This document shows positions 1-5,233 of a DNA stretch of 5,278 nucleotides, in pieces. Made by a program: the position numbers and the translations under genes. Positions within the stretch are counted from its first letter, which is position 1; the number at the start of each line of letters is the position of its first letter. The notes beneath the pieces were generated by a model that saw nothing but the letters and a program-made list of their open reading frames with translations, searched no databases and had not been told where the DNA came from. Source of the DNA: Treponema sp. (GTDB lineage: Bacteria > Spirochaetota > Spirochaetia > Treponematales > Treponemataceae); assembly GCA_016297805.1 (NCBI GenBank), contig JAEDFX010000131.1, positions 1 through 5,278 of the forward strand, given 5' to 3'.

Positions 1-8
1 GTACAAAT

Positions 9-37
9 TTGTCTTTTTTTTTAGGTATAAGTAGTAT
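9..37 (+). promoter_or_regulatory. Candidate promoter of the GGDEF-EAL gene
   Basis: TTGTCT (9-14) and TAGTAT (32-37) are separated by 17 bases and sit about 50 bases upstream of the cargo start codon. Each hexamer matches the sigma-70 consensus at four of six positions, so the match is modest. The spacer holds a run of nine T (14-22) and a degenerate iteron (22-38), so an iteron-binding protein could in principle affect this promoter. This is inference from spacing and consensus only. AT-rich sequence produces such matches by chance, and transcription could instead enter from beyond the window edge. Confidence 0.3.
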
Positions 38-38
38 A
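22..38 (+). repeat. Degenerate iteron-like copy upstream of the cargo gene
   Basis: The 17 bases TAGGTATAAGTAGTATA match the iteron TGGATATAAGTAGTCGT at 12 positions, including an unbroken TATAAGTAGT core, but the terminal CGT is lost. It may be a decayed iteron marking the edge of the iteron region that continues from the far end of the window if the molecule is circular. It also contains GGTATA, the core of the partition-region repeats, so its family is ambiguous. Confidence 0.4.
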
Positions 39-86
39 GAATGGTAAAGATACAAAAATGTCCAAATTCTTTTTTTTGGAGATGTG

Positions 87-1712
87 ATGAAACGTTTTTC
101 TATAAAAAAATTCTTCCTACTTTCCTTACTATCAGTAATATATCTATCTACATGGCTGGGTCAGATGATGTTTGATGTGCATAATCTGTCTTATCTTAAC
201 GGAATTTTAATGGCAATAGGATTTCTCTGCTGTATTGGTATGATTTCCGTTGATTATTACTCAGGGAGTGTCACAGCCTGCTGTTGTATGGGGCTTTCAA
301 TCTCCACGTTATTATTCTCAATAATTACATCAAGAACTAAGAGCAATAATATTGGTGCCGGCCTGATTAACATGATAATTTATCTATCAACACTGCTATA
401 TCTTGTAGAAGTTCTTAAAAAACGAGATAAAGCAACTGTAACAGATTATTTGACCGGCCTATATAACCGTCGTGGACTATTTAAATTAATAGAATCAAAA
501 ACAAATTCAAAAGATGCATTTTATATTGTTTACATTGATCTTGGTAATTTTAAATTGATTAATGATAATTACGGTCATTCTTTTGGCGATTCTGTTCTTA
601 AGCAAGTTACTAAAATAATGATTGAAAAAATCGGAAAGGAAGGAGTTGCTACCCGAATCGGTGGAGATGAATTTGTTCTGATTTTAAATGAAAACAGCAA
701 GGTTTATCAGATAACTCAAAATATCCTTGATGAAATAAGCCAGAAAATTAATATTCTTGATGAGAACAACGAAGAAATACAGCTTTATATTACAACATGT
801 GCAGGCATTTCAAAATATCCTTTAGATTCTTCCTCCCCTGACGAGTTGATTAAGTATGCCGATATTGCCATGTATGAAGCATCCAAGAATAAAAATTCAA
901 GAATAGTCCGTTTTAGCCTGGACATGGCTGATACACTGACCCACCAGATGGAAATTGAAAAATTGATAAACGAGGCTTTAGAAAAAGATTATTTCTATAT
1001 GGTTTATCAGCCACAATACAAGCTTAATGGAAAAAAACTCAGGGGATTTGAATCATTGTTAAGATTAAGAACAGCAGACGGAGTTTCTGTTTCGCCTGCA
1101 GAATTTATTCCAGTAGCAGAAAAAAAAGGTTTGATTCTTAAGATTGATGATTATGTAATTCGCCGGGTAATGGAAGAATTTAATGATATTGTAAAGGATT
1201 CGCCAAATAAAGACCTTACAATTTCTGTAAATGTTTCTGCAAAAAATATTGGCAACATCAAATTCCCTCAAAAAATCAAGAAGCTTTTGGAACAGACCGG
1301 ATTTCCTCCAGAACATCTTGAAATTGAAATCACAGAATACTGTTTTGTTCAATCAATAGAAACAACAATTGAAAATATAAGACAGCTTAAAGAAATGGGA
1401 ATTCAAATTGCACTTGACGATTTTGGTACAGGTTACACTTCCCTATCATATCTTGCAAAAATGCCTATAAATCTTCTTAAGGTTGATAAAAGCCTCGTTG
1501 ATGATATTGAAACAAGCAACAAAAGCCAGGTCTTCGTAAATGCGGTTATTTCTATGGGTCACCTTATGGGATGTGAAGTAATTGCAGAAGGAACTGAAAC
1601 TGAAAATCAACTGGATATTCTGAAGAATCAGAATTGTGATTATGTACAAGGTTACGTTTGGGGAAAGCCTCTTGATTATAAAATTGCAAAAGAATTATCA
1701 ATGACTACCTAA
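87..1712 (+). CDS. Membrane-anchored GGDEF-EAL cyclic-di-GMP synthase/phosphodiesterase
   Basis: This 541-residue protein has four predicted membrane helices (about 9-28, 36-55, 61-81 and 89-110) with short loops and no recognisable extracytoplasmic sensor. A GGDEF domain (about 118-285) and an EAL domain (about 295-538) follow in the cytoplasm. The diguanylate cyclase signature GGDEF is intact at 192-196, with D151, N159 and D168 in the usual metal and guanine positions. No RxxD inhibitory site lies upstream of it, so product inhibition by that route is unlikely. The EAL motif reads ESL (322-324), and the NVS, EIEITE, DDFGTG (444 onward), LKVDKS, AEGTET and QGY motifs are all present, so phosphodiesterase activity is plausible too. 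Which activity dominates cannot be read from sequence. ATG at 87 is preferred because GGAG (78-81) is five bases upstream; the in-frame GTG at 84 is too close. It is a single-gene unit closed by the terminator at 1740-1770. Its last codons and stop fall inside an iteron. Confidence 0.95.
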   Translation: MKRFSIKKFFLLSLLSVIYLSTWLGQMMFDVHNLSYLNGILMAIGFLCCIGMISVDYYSGSVTACCCMGLSISTLLFSIITSRTKSNNIGAGLINMIIYLSTLLYLVEVLKKRDKATVTDYLTGLYNRRGLFKLIESKTNSKDAFYIVYIDLGNFKLINDNYGHSFGDSVLKQVTKIMIEKIGKEGVATRIGGDEFVLILNENSKVYQITQNILDEISQKINILDENNEEIQLYITTCAGISKYPLDSSSPDELIKYADIAMYEASKNKNSRIVRFSLDMADTLTHQMEIEKLINEALEKDYFYMVYQPQYKLNGKKLRGFESLLRLRTADGVSVSPAEFIPVAEKKGLILKIDDYVIRRVMEEFNDIVKDSPNKDLTISVNVSAKNIGNIKFPQKIKKLLEQTGFPPEHLEIEITEYCFVQSIETTIENIRQLKEMGIQIALDDFGTGYTSLSYLAKMPINLLKVDKSLVDDIETSNKSQVFVNAVISMGHLMGCEVIAEGTETENQLDILKNQNCDYVQGYVWGKPLDYKIAKELSMTT

Positions 1713-1717
1713 GTCCA
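1701..1717 (-). repeat. Iteron overlapping the stop codon of the GGDEF-EAL gene
   Basis: ATGACTACCTAAGTCCA is the reverse-orientation iteron. It differs at two positions from the copy at 3509-3525 and begins like the copy at 5260-5276 (ATGACTACC). It encodes the last three residues (M-T-T) and the TAA stop of the cargo protein. It lies far from the other iterons, which cluster on both sides of rep. That suggests a recombination junction between the cargo gene and the plasmid backbone. Confidence 0.75.
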
Positions 1718-1739
1718 CACTCCCCTATCCCATTTCCTG

Positions 1740-1770
1740 TGCCCTTGAAAGATTTTCAAGGGCATTTTTA
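1740..1770 (+). terminator. Rho-independent terminator after the GGDEF-EAL gene
   Basis: GCCCTTGAAA (1741-1750) and TTTCAAGGGC (1754-1763) pair perfectly around a GAT loop. The T1740/A1764 pair adds an eleventh base pair, and a T run follows (1765-1769). It lies 28 bases after the cargo stop codon. It should end the cargo transcript and insulate the partition region from read-through. The terminator tail runs straight into the first GGTATA/TATACC repeat. Confidence 0.9.
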
Positions 1771-1812
1771 TACCTATATACCACATTTTACGGTATATAC
1801 CGTAAATATACC
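1769..1812. repeat. TATACC repeat block 1 (candidate partition site)
   Basis: TATACC occurs at 1769, 1777, 1796 and 1807, and the middle copy is part of a perfect 20-bp palindrome (1787-1806). TATACCTATATACC (1769-1782) is, over 13 bases, the reverse complement of GGTATATAGGTAT at 2312-2324 just ahead of parA. TTACGGTATATA (1788-1799) recurs exactly at 2277-2288. Short repeats at 8-bp spacing resemble the heptad-like operators of small ribbon-helix-helix partition proteins. Assigning them to the protein encoded at 3168-3488 is inference. Confidence 0.6.
1787..1806. repeat. Perfect 20-bp palindrome
   Basis: TTTACGGTATATACCGTAAA equals its own reverse complement. It joins two head-to-head copies of the ACGGTATA element found singly near parA. 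It is a symmetrical binding site for a dimeric DNA-binding protein more than an RNA hairpin, because there is no room for a loop. Confidence 0.8.
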
Positions 1813-1877
1813 TTATTTATACTACTGGAAAGTTTAGAATTAATTAATCTTGCATATAGAAATTATGTAGAAATATG

Positions 1878-1944
1878 GATGGAACAGCGATGTCAGTCAT
1901 CAGCGTATCACAGATACGCTGATGACTGACATCGCTGTTCCATC
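1878..1944. repeat. Perfect 32-bp inverted repeat with 3-base loop
   Basis: Bases 1878-1909 are the exact reverse complement of 1913-1944, with only ACA between them. The arms are half G+C, clearly richer than the surrounding AT-rich DNA. There is no T run on either side in either direction, so it is not an ordinary terminator. The outer part of each arm carries the 11-bp unit GGAACAGCGAT or its complement, linking it to the tandem repeats that follow. Possible roles are a cruciform or single-strand hairpin used by a recombinase, relaxase or primase, a structured RNA, or the trace of a small mobile element. The sequence does not choose between these. Confidence 0.9.
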
Positions 1945-1963
1945 TCTCTTCCATCTCTGTTCC
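1931..1963. repeat. Three tandem 11-bp repeats
   Basis: ATCGCTGTTCC (1931-1941), ATCTCTCTTCC (1942-1952) and ATCTCTGTTCC (1953-1963) stand head to tail. The first is the outer part of the right arm of the large hairpin, and its inverted copy is at 1881-1891 in the left arm. An 11-bp period is about one helical turn, so a bound protein would meet every copy on one face of the DNA. No protein can be assigned from the sequence. Confidence 0.75.
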
Positions 1964-2017
1964 AGAGCAAGACACGTAGTGACTTTCAGCGAGGCTTTTC
2001 AGCGGAATAAAACAGAG

Positions 2018-2037
2018 TGCCCTGTGGGAGCATTTTT
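2018..2037 (+). terminator. Possible weak terminator
   Basis: TGCCC (2018-2022) can pair with GGAGCA (2027-2032), leaving A2029 bulged, around a four-base loop, and five T follow (2033-2037). The stem is short. If real, it would end a transcript coming through the large hairpin or protect the parA leader. The evidence is only this local shape. Confidence 0.3.
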
Positions 2038-2203
2038 CTGAAGCTTTTGTTTGAATGTAGATTAATAAATCCTAAAAGAAACTGACAAAAGGACTATATT
2101 CTAAAAATGCGAAAAATGGGGGGTGTTTATCGTTCAGTCGAGTAATTATTCAATTTTTCAAAAAGAACGCGTCAGAATGAATCCTAGAGCGGGTTTTAAA
2201 ATG

Positions 2204-2324
2204 TACCTAAAATTACGGTATTGCGGTATTATATACCTAATTACTACCTATATTTATATTATAATATTACCTATACTTACGGTATATATGTATTTTTATA
2301 ATATATTTTTTGGTATATAGGTAT
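2204..2324. repeat. GGTATA/TACC repeat block 2 upstream of parA
   Basis: TACC or its complement GGTA recurs about nine times here (TACC at 2204, 2234, 2245 and 2268; GGTA at 2217, 2225, 2281, 2312 and 2320). CGGTATT occurs twice at 8-bp spacing (2216 and 2224). GGTATTATATACC (2225-2237) is an inverted pair, and GGTATATAGGTAT (2312-2324) is a direct pair at 8-bp spacing that overlaps the promoter -35 region. This is the expected layout for an autoregulated par operon operator that may also act as centromere. The functional assignment is inference. Confidence 0.6.
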
Positions 2325-2339
2325 GGATTTTTTTATAAT
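2310..2339 (+). promoter_or_regulatory. Candidate parA promoter
   Basis: TTGGTA (2310-2315) and a perfect TATAAT (2334-2339) are 18 bases apart. The -35 hexamer and spacer coincide with the GGTATATAGGTAT repeat (2312-2324), so a protein bound there should block RNA polymerase. A second perfect TATAAT lies at 2347-2352 and a third at 2297-2302, so the exact start is uncertain in this AT-rich stretch. Confidence 0.45.
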
Positions 2340-2398
2340 TTTGGATTATAATTTTTTCATTAGTAAAAAAAAACAACTTTACGGGAGGAACATTTTTT

Positions 2399-3157
2399 AT
2401 GAAAATTATCACCGTTGCATTGCAGAAGGGTGGGGTAGGAAAAACCTCTACAGCCGTAAGTCTTGCAGTTGAATTAGCCCGCTCAGGAAAGACAATCATC
2501 ATTGATGCAGACCCTCAGGGCAATGCTACAACTTGGCTGAATATTCAGACAATGGAATATGAATTTGCAGATTTGTTAAACGGAAAATGTACACTTGAAC
2601 AGTGTGTAAATAAAACATCAACAGAAAACCTGTTTATCATTCCAACAGCAGGAATTGGCGGCGAACTTAAGGAGTACAGTGAAAATAAAGCTGGAGGCAA
2701 TCAGGGAAAAATCAAAAAAACCCTGAAAGAAATTGCCAAGAACTATGATTACTGTGTAATTGATACTTCACCAAGCTTTGGAAATTTTGAACGAGGAATC
2801 TTTTACGCAACAAACGAAATTATTGCAGTTCTTCAGCTGGATGAATTTTCAAAAGACGGACTTCAGATTTTCAATGATAGACTTCGGGCCTTCATTGCAG
2901 ATAATCTTGAAGAAGATGAAGCTCGTCCAAACTTTAATAAAATTGTTTTCAATGCAAAAGATGATCGTATTGCACAGCAGAACATCATTCTTAATCAGTT
3001 TCAGGCTCTTAAACAGCACGGCTACAATCTTTATGTAATCCCTGTTGATCAGGCTTATAGAAAAGTACAGAGTGCACACATTGCAGTTCAAGATTTCAGT
3101 GGAACTAAAAAAGAAACCCTTGAAACTATCAGACAGCTGGCAGCAGATTTAATCTAG
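2399..3157 (+). CDS. parA: ParA-family partition ATPase
   Basis: This is a 252-residue Walker-type ATPase expected to move plasmid copies apart by binding the nucleoid in an ATP-dependent way. The deviant Walker A motif KGGVGKT is at 10-16, with the signature lysine at 10 and the P-loop lysine at 15. The Walker A-prime segment DADPQGN is at 36-42 and a Walker B-like segment ending in DTSPS is at 122-126. The protein starts directly at the ATPase fold with no N-terminal helix-turn-helix domain, which together with its length points to the type Ib group. In that group a separate small protein does the DNA binding and repression. GGGAGG (2383-2388) lies ten bases before the ATG and supports this start. 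It is translationally linked to the downstream small gene, whose Shine-Dalgarno overlaps the parA stop. Regulation is probably through the GGTATA repeats over the promoter. Confidence 0.93.
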   Translation: MKIITVALQKGGVGKTSTAVSLAVELARSGKTIIIDADPQGNATTWLNIQTMEYEFADLLNGKCTLEQCVNKTSTENLFIIPTAGIGGELKEYSENKAGGNQGKIKKTLKEIAKNYDYCVIDTSPSFGNFERGIFYATNEIIAVLQLDEFSKDGLQIFNDRLRAFIADNLEEDEARPNFNKIVFNAKDDRIAQQNIILNQFQALKQHGYNLYVIPVDQAYRKVQSAHIAVQDFSGTKKETLETIRQLAADLI

Positions 3158-3167
3158 GAGGACAAGA

Positions 3168-3488
3168 ATGGCAGGCAAAAAAATCTCTTCACAGGAACTG
3201 GCGGGAAATACAGATGTTTTTTCTGATTTAATGACTCCTACAATCCCCAAAAAAAATCCGGAACCAGCCGTAAATGAAGCTGCAGAATCAGAAAAAGCAG
3301 TTCATCTTACAATGCTGGTAAAAGAATCTACACGAAAAGCATGGAAACAGTTCTTTATTGAACACGATCTTAATACAACTCAGGGGATTGAAATTGCCAT
3401 GCTCCATCTTATTGATGATGTACAGAGTGGAAAATACAGATTAAATAAAGGTGGATTAAGAGAAGTTCAGGCTTCAAATACCGATTAA
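3168..3488 (+). CDS. Small ribbon-helix-helix-like partition partner of ParA
   Basis: This 106-residue protein has a polar, proline- and glutamate-containing N-terminal stretch (1-43) that is probably flexible. A compact C-terminal region follows that reads as a ribbon-helix-helix fold: a strand at 44-51 (AVHLTMLV), a first helix at about 52-66 and a second at about 70-86. This build matches small centromere-binding proteins of type Ib partition systems such as ParG, in which a dimer binds short repeats through the strand and the mobile tail stimulates ParA. The family assignment rests on fold pattern and position, not recognised sequence identity. AGGAGG (3156-3161) overlaps the parA stop and is six bases from the ATG, so the two genes form one operon. 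The likely targets are the GGTATA repeats at 1769-1812 and 2204-2324. A general plasmid copy-number repressor is the main alternative. Confidence 0.8.
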   Translation: MAGKKISSQELAGNTDVFSDLMTPTIPKKNPEPAVNEAAESEKAVHLTMLVKESTRKAWKQFFIEHDLNTTQGIEIAMLHLIDDVQSGKYRLNKGGLREVQASNTD

Positions 3489-3507
3489 GTTCCTTTTCCC
3501 CTCACAC

Positions 3508-3561
3508 AACGACTACTTAAGTCCAATAATATCTGAAAGCAGGTGGATTTAGGTAGTCGTT
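3508..3561. repeat. Inverted iteron pair after the partition operon
   Basis: The reverse iteron 3509-3525 and forward iteron 3544-3560 can form an 18-bp RNA stem (3508-3525 with 3544-3561), all paired if two G-U pairs are allowed, around an 18-base loop. It lies 20 bases after the stop of the small par gene. It may act as a transcription end for the par operon, but what follows is AATTATTTTA and not a clean T run, so termination would be weak. In DNA it is a head-to-head pair of Rep sites. Confidence 0.6.
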
Positions 3562-3877
3562 AATTATTTTATAAATATATAAAGGTGGATATAAGTAGTC
3601 GTTCCAACTGCTAAAGAAGTGGATATAGGTAGTTGTTAGATTTTCAAAATTCTTTAGTTCCCCCATATATAGTGTTTTTAGAGTTTGAATTTCAAAAAAT
3701 TCCCCTATTATTTGGACTTAGGTAGTCGTAACTACTAAAACTAAAAGAATTCTAGTAAAATTTTATTAAATTCCCCACTGTGAACTTGAATTTAAAAACT
3801 ACCAGATTTATAATTTAGTAGTCGAACAACTTCATCAGAATTCTAGAACTAGTCAAAAACCTACATATTACGATAAA

Positions 3878-3959
3878 AGGACGTGGGTAGTCGTAAAAGT
3901 GGAATCAGGTAGTCGAAACTAGGATTTAAGTAGTCGTAAGTATGGACATAGGTAGTCGT
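3878..3959 (+). repeat. Phased iteron array next to the rep promoter
   Basis: There are four forward iterons at 3878, 3900, 3921 and 3943, each ending in GTAGTCGT or GTAGTCGA. The last copy ends at 3959, at the edge of the candidate rep promoter. Iterons so placed normally bind Rep monomers to start replication and Rep dimers to repress rep. Confidence 0.88.
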
Positions 3960-3987
3960 TTAAGCTTGTAACTTCTTATATTACAAT
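3959..3987 (+). promoter_or_regulatory. Candidate rep promoter
   Basis: TACAAT (3982-3987) matches the -10 consensus at five of six positions. A poor -35 candidate, TTTAAG (3959-3964), is 17 bases upstream and touches the last iteron. The start codon is 55 bases downstream. A weak promoter beside the phased iterons fits autorepression by Rep, but the -35 match is poor and other AT-rich hexamers are nearby. Confidence 0.4.
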
Positions 3988-4041
3988 AAAATACAGAGCT
4001 ACTAAATTTAATAAATAAATTTATAAAAGAAGGGGACTTTT

Positions 4042-5040
4042 ATGAATTCAAATCAATTAACTACTGTTAAAGATAAAGAAGTAGTTATTCAGTCAAATTC
4101 TATAAGCCGTGGAATCTATACATGTAGTCCTTTAGCTAGAAAGCTTATAGCTTATTGTATTTTAAAAATAAATCATTATCCTGAAAATGTAGAACACCCA
4201 GATTTCCCCGATATTGAAGTTTTTCATCACTTTAAAAGTACTTTTTCTATTTCAGAATTTATAAACAAACTAGGAATTACCCGAGGATCAAATACATATC
4301 GTCAAGTAAAGAGAGCAGTAGAGGAACTTTCTACAAGTGTTATTCAGATTGAAAATACAGAAGAAAAATACAAAGCTTATACCTGGTTTTCATCTGCAAC
4401 TTACGATAAAGAAAAAGATTTAATTGAACTGGACTTTAATCAGCAGATTGGATTTGCAATTATGGAATGGAAAGAGATTAAACAATTTTCTGCCATGAAT
4501 ATAAAAACCATTGGCGAAATCCAATCTTTCTATGCTCTTCGCTATTTTGAAATTGCTTGTTCCTGGTACAATACAAAAGGTCGTTATGGAAATAAAAAAG
4601 GACAGTGGAAATTTACTCTGTCTGTTGATGAAATAAAAACAATGTTCAAAATTGATAAGGATGCTTACAAAGATAGAATGAATAATTTTATTACTAAAGT
4701 TGTAAAAAATCCTTTAGAAGAGTTGAATTCTGTAAATAAAGATTTCCAGATGTCTTTTGCAAAAATTGTTGAAAACCATAAGACTGTTGGATTTGAATTT
4801 ACCTGTGAACAAATATCTGTTTTGAAAATAGAATCCTCTGATTCTGAAGAAATTAAAGAGGAAAAAAAGCAGATGAATGATGAAGCTTTGGAAATAGAAT
4901 ATTTTAGAACAAAATATCCTTCGGAATGGGAAGATGCAATGGAGCAGGCTAAAGCTCAAAATGAACTTCCATTTGAACCAATGACAATTATTACAGAAAA
5001 TCGAGCTTTGGAAATATTAAAAGCTCAGGGACTTGAGTAA
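4042..5040 (+). CDS. repB: Rep_3-family plasmid replication initiator
   Basis: This 332-residue initiator belongs to the RepB/RepE/Rep_3 group, which binds iterons as a monomer and opens the origin. The first winged-helix region covers about residues 10-145: SPLARKLIAYCILKI near the start, then the STFSISEFINKLGI and YRQVKRAVEELSTSVIQI helices. The second covers about 155-258, opening with IQSFYALRYFEIACSWYN, then FTLSVDEIKTMFKI and VVKNPLEELN. The order and wording of these segments are typical of the family. The C-terminal tail after about 262 is charged, glutamate-rich and unlike the core. AAGGGG (4030-4035) six bases before the ATG supports the start. Iterons lie on both sides of the gene, and a terminator built from two iterons follows it. 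The gene symbol is the common family name, not a proven orthology. Confidence 0.93.
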   Translation: MNSNQLTTVKDKEVVIQSNSISRGIYTCSPLARKLIAYCILKINHYPENVEHPDFPDIEVFHHFKSTFSISEFINKLGITRGSNTYRQVKRAVEELSTSVIQIENTEEKYKAYTWFSSATYDKEKDLIELDFNQQIGFAIMEWKEIKQFSAMNIKTIGEIQSFYALRYFEIACSWYNTKGRYGNKKGQWKFTLSVDEIKTMFKIDKDAYKDRMNNFITKVVKNPLEELNSVNKDFQMSFAKIVENHKTVGFEFTCEQISVLKIESSDSEEIKEEKKQMNDEALEIEYFRTKYPSEWEDAMEQAKAQNELPFEPMTIITENRALEILKAQGLE

Positions 5041-5074
5041 TATTGTATTGATGTAGTTACGACTACCAAAATCC

Positions 5075-5130
5075 ACGACTACTTATATCCACTGATATTA
5101 CGATGTGGATTTGAGTAGTCGTTCTTTTTT
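5075..5130 (+). terminator. rep terminator formed by two inverted iterons
   Basis: Bases 5075-5092 pair with 5105-5122 over 18 positions, with one mismatch and one G-U pair, around a 12-base loop. TCTTTTTT follows (5123-5130). The stem is made of one reverse and one forward iteron plus an added C-G pair. It lies 35 bases after the rep stop and has the shape of a rho-independent terminator. Confidence 0.8.
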
Positions 5131-5223
5131 AACAGTATCTGTTAATGTTGAAGTTACGACTACTTAAGTCCAAGCATATTTTTCTGATTTTTCGTTAACT
5201 GTTAACAATAGTTAACTGTTAAC
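5129..5223. repeat. GTTAAC palindromic repeats within the iteron cluster
   Basis: GTTAACTGTTAAC occurs twice (5194-5206 and 5211-5223) separated by AATA, and the 30 bases together are almost self-complementary. TTAACAG TAT CTGTTAA at 5129-5145 is a perfect inverted repeat of the same CTGTTAA element. The set is distinct from the iterons and probably marks binding of another dimeric protein, host or plasmid. The protein cannot be named. Confidence 0.7.
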
Positions 5224-5233
5224 TTTTGTTTTT

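Larger units (their letters stand above)
1713..2398. other. Gene-free regulatory region between cargo gene and parA
   Basis: No convincing gene lies in these 686 bases. From left to right the region holds the cargo terminator, a TATACC repeat block with a 20-bp palindrome, an AT-rich stretch (1813-1877), the 67-base perfect hairpin, three tandem 11-bp repeats, a GC-richer stretch with a possible weak terminator (1964-2040), an unremarkable AT-rich stretch in which I see nothing (about 2041-2200), the second GGTATA repeat block, and the parA promoter and ribosome binding site. The position and repeat content make it the best candidate for the plasmid centromere and partition operator. The hairpin segment is unexplained. 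Confidence 0.7.
3489..4041. other. Iteron-containing replication origin
   Basis: The 553 bases between the par operon and rep hold no gene and form the likely origin. Iterons of 17 bp, consensus about TGGATWTARGTAGTCGT, lie at 3509-3525 (reverse), then forward at 3544-3560, 3586-3602, 3620-3636, 3713-3729, 3809-3825 (degenerate), 3878-3894, 3900-3916, 3921-3937 and 3943-3959. The last four start 22, 21 and 22 bases apart, two helical turns, so they present one face to the initiator. Between them is strongly AT-rich DNA (3637-3712, 3730-3808) suited to strand opening. AGAATTCTAG occurs twice (3746-3755 and 3837-3846). I see no good DnaA box; the reverse iterons contain TATCCAC, which only resembles one. 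Confidence 0.85.

Noticed and set aside
1..24. ACAAATTTGT palindrome plus T run as a terminator
   Set aside because: The self-complementary 10-mer (3-12) has no loop and is almost all A-T, so it would not form a stable RNA stem. The T run may be only part of the promoter region.
84..86. GTG at 84 as the start of the GGDEF-EAL gene
   Set aside because: GGAG at 78-81 is only two bases away. ATG at 87 has a workable five-base spacing and changes the protein by one residue.
1065..1649. Reverse-strand frames within the GGDEF-EAL gene
   Set aside because: They lie fully inside a gene with clear conserved domains, have no recognisable motifs or ribosome binding sites, and their composition is that of antisense AT-rich DNA. 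The same applies to the frames opposite parA and rep.
1878..1944. Replicated hairpin telomere of a linear plasmid, as in Borrelia
   Set aside because: No telomere resolvase is encoded here, the palindrome has a 3-base spacer, and it lies inside a plasmid that otherwise looks circular.
1878..2040. Integron attC site
   Set aside because: I find no convincing pair of core sites of the GTTRRRY type and no gene-cassette layout. The perfect arms also lack the unpaired extra bases typical of attC.
2123..2320. A 65-codon frame on the + strand with a hydrophobic C-terminal half
   Set aside because: It starts with GTG directly against a G run and lies across the repeat block and parA promoter. Its hydrophobicity comes from repeated TAT/ATA/ATT codons of AT-rich repeats. 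The internal ATG at 2177 has no Shine-Dalgarno sequence.
3509..3959. CRISPR array
   Set aside because: The repeats are 17 bp with gaps of about 4 to 80 bases and variable sequence, one is inverted, and no cas gene is present. They are typical iterons beside an initiator gene.
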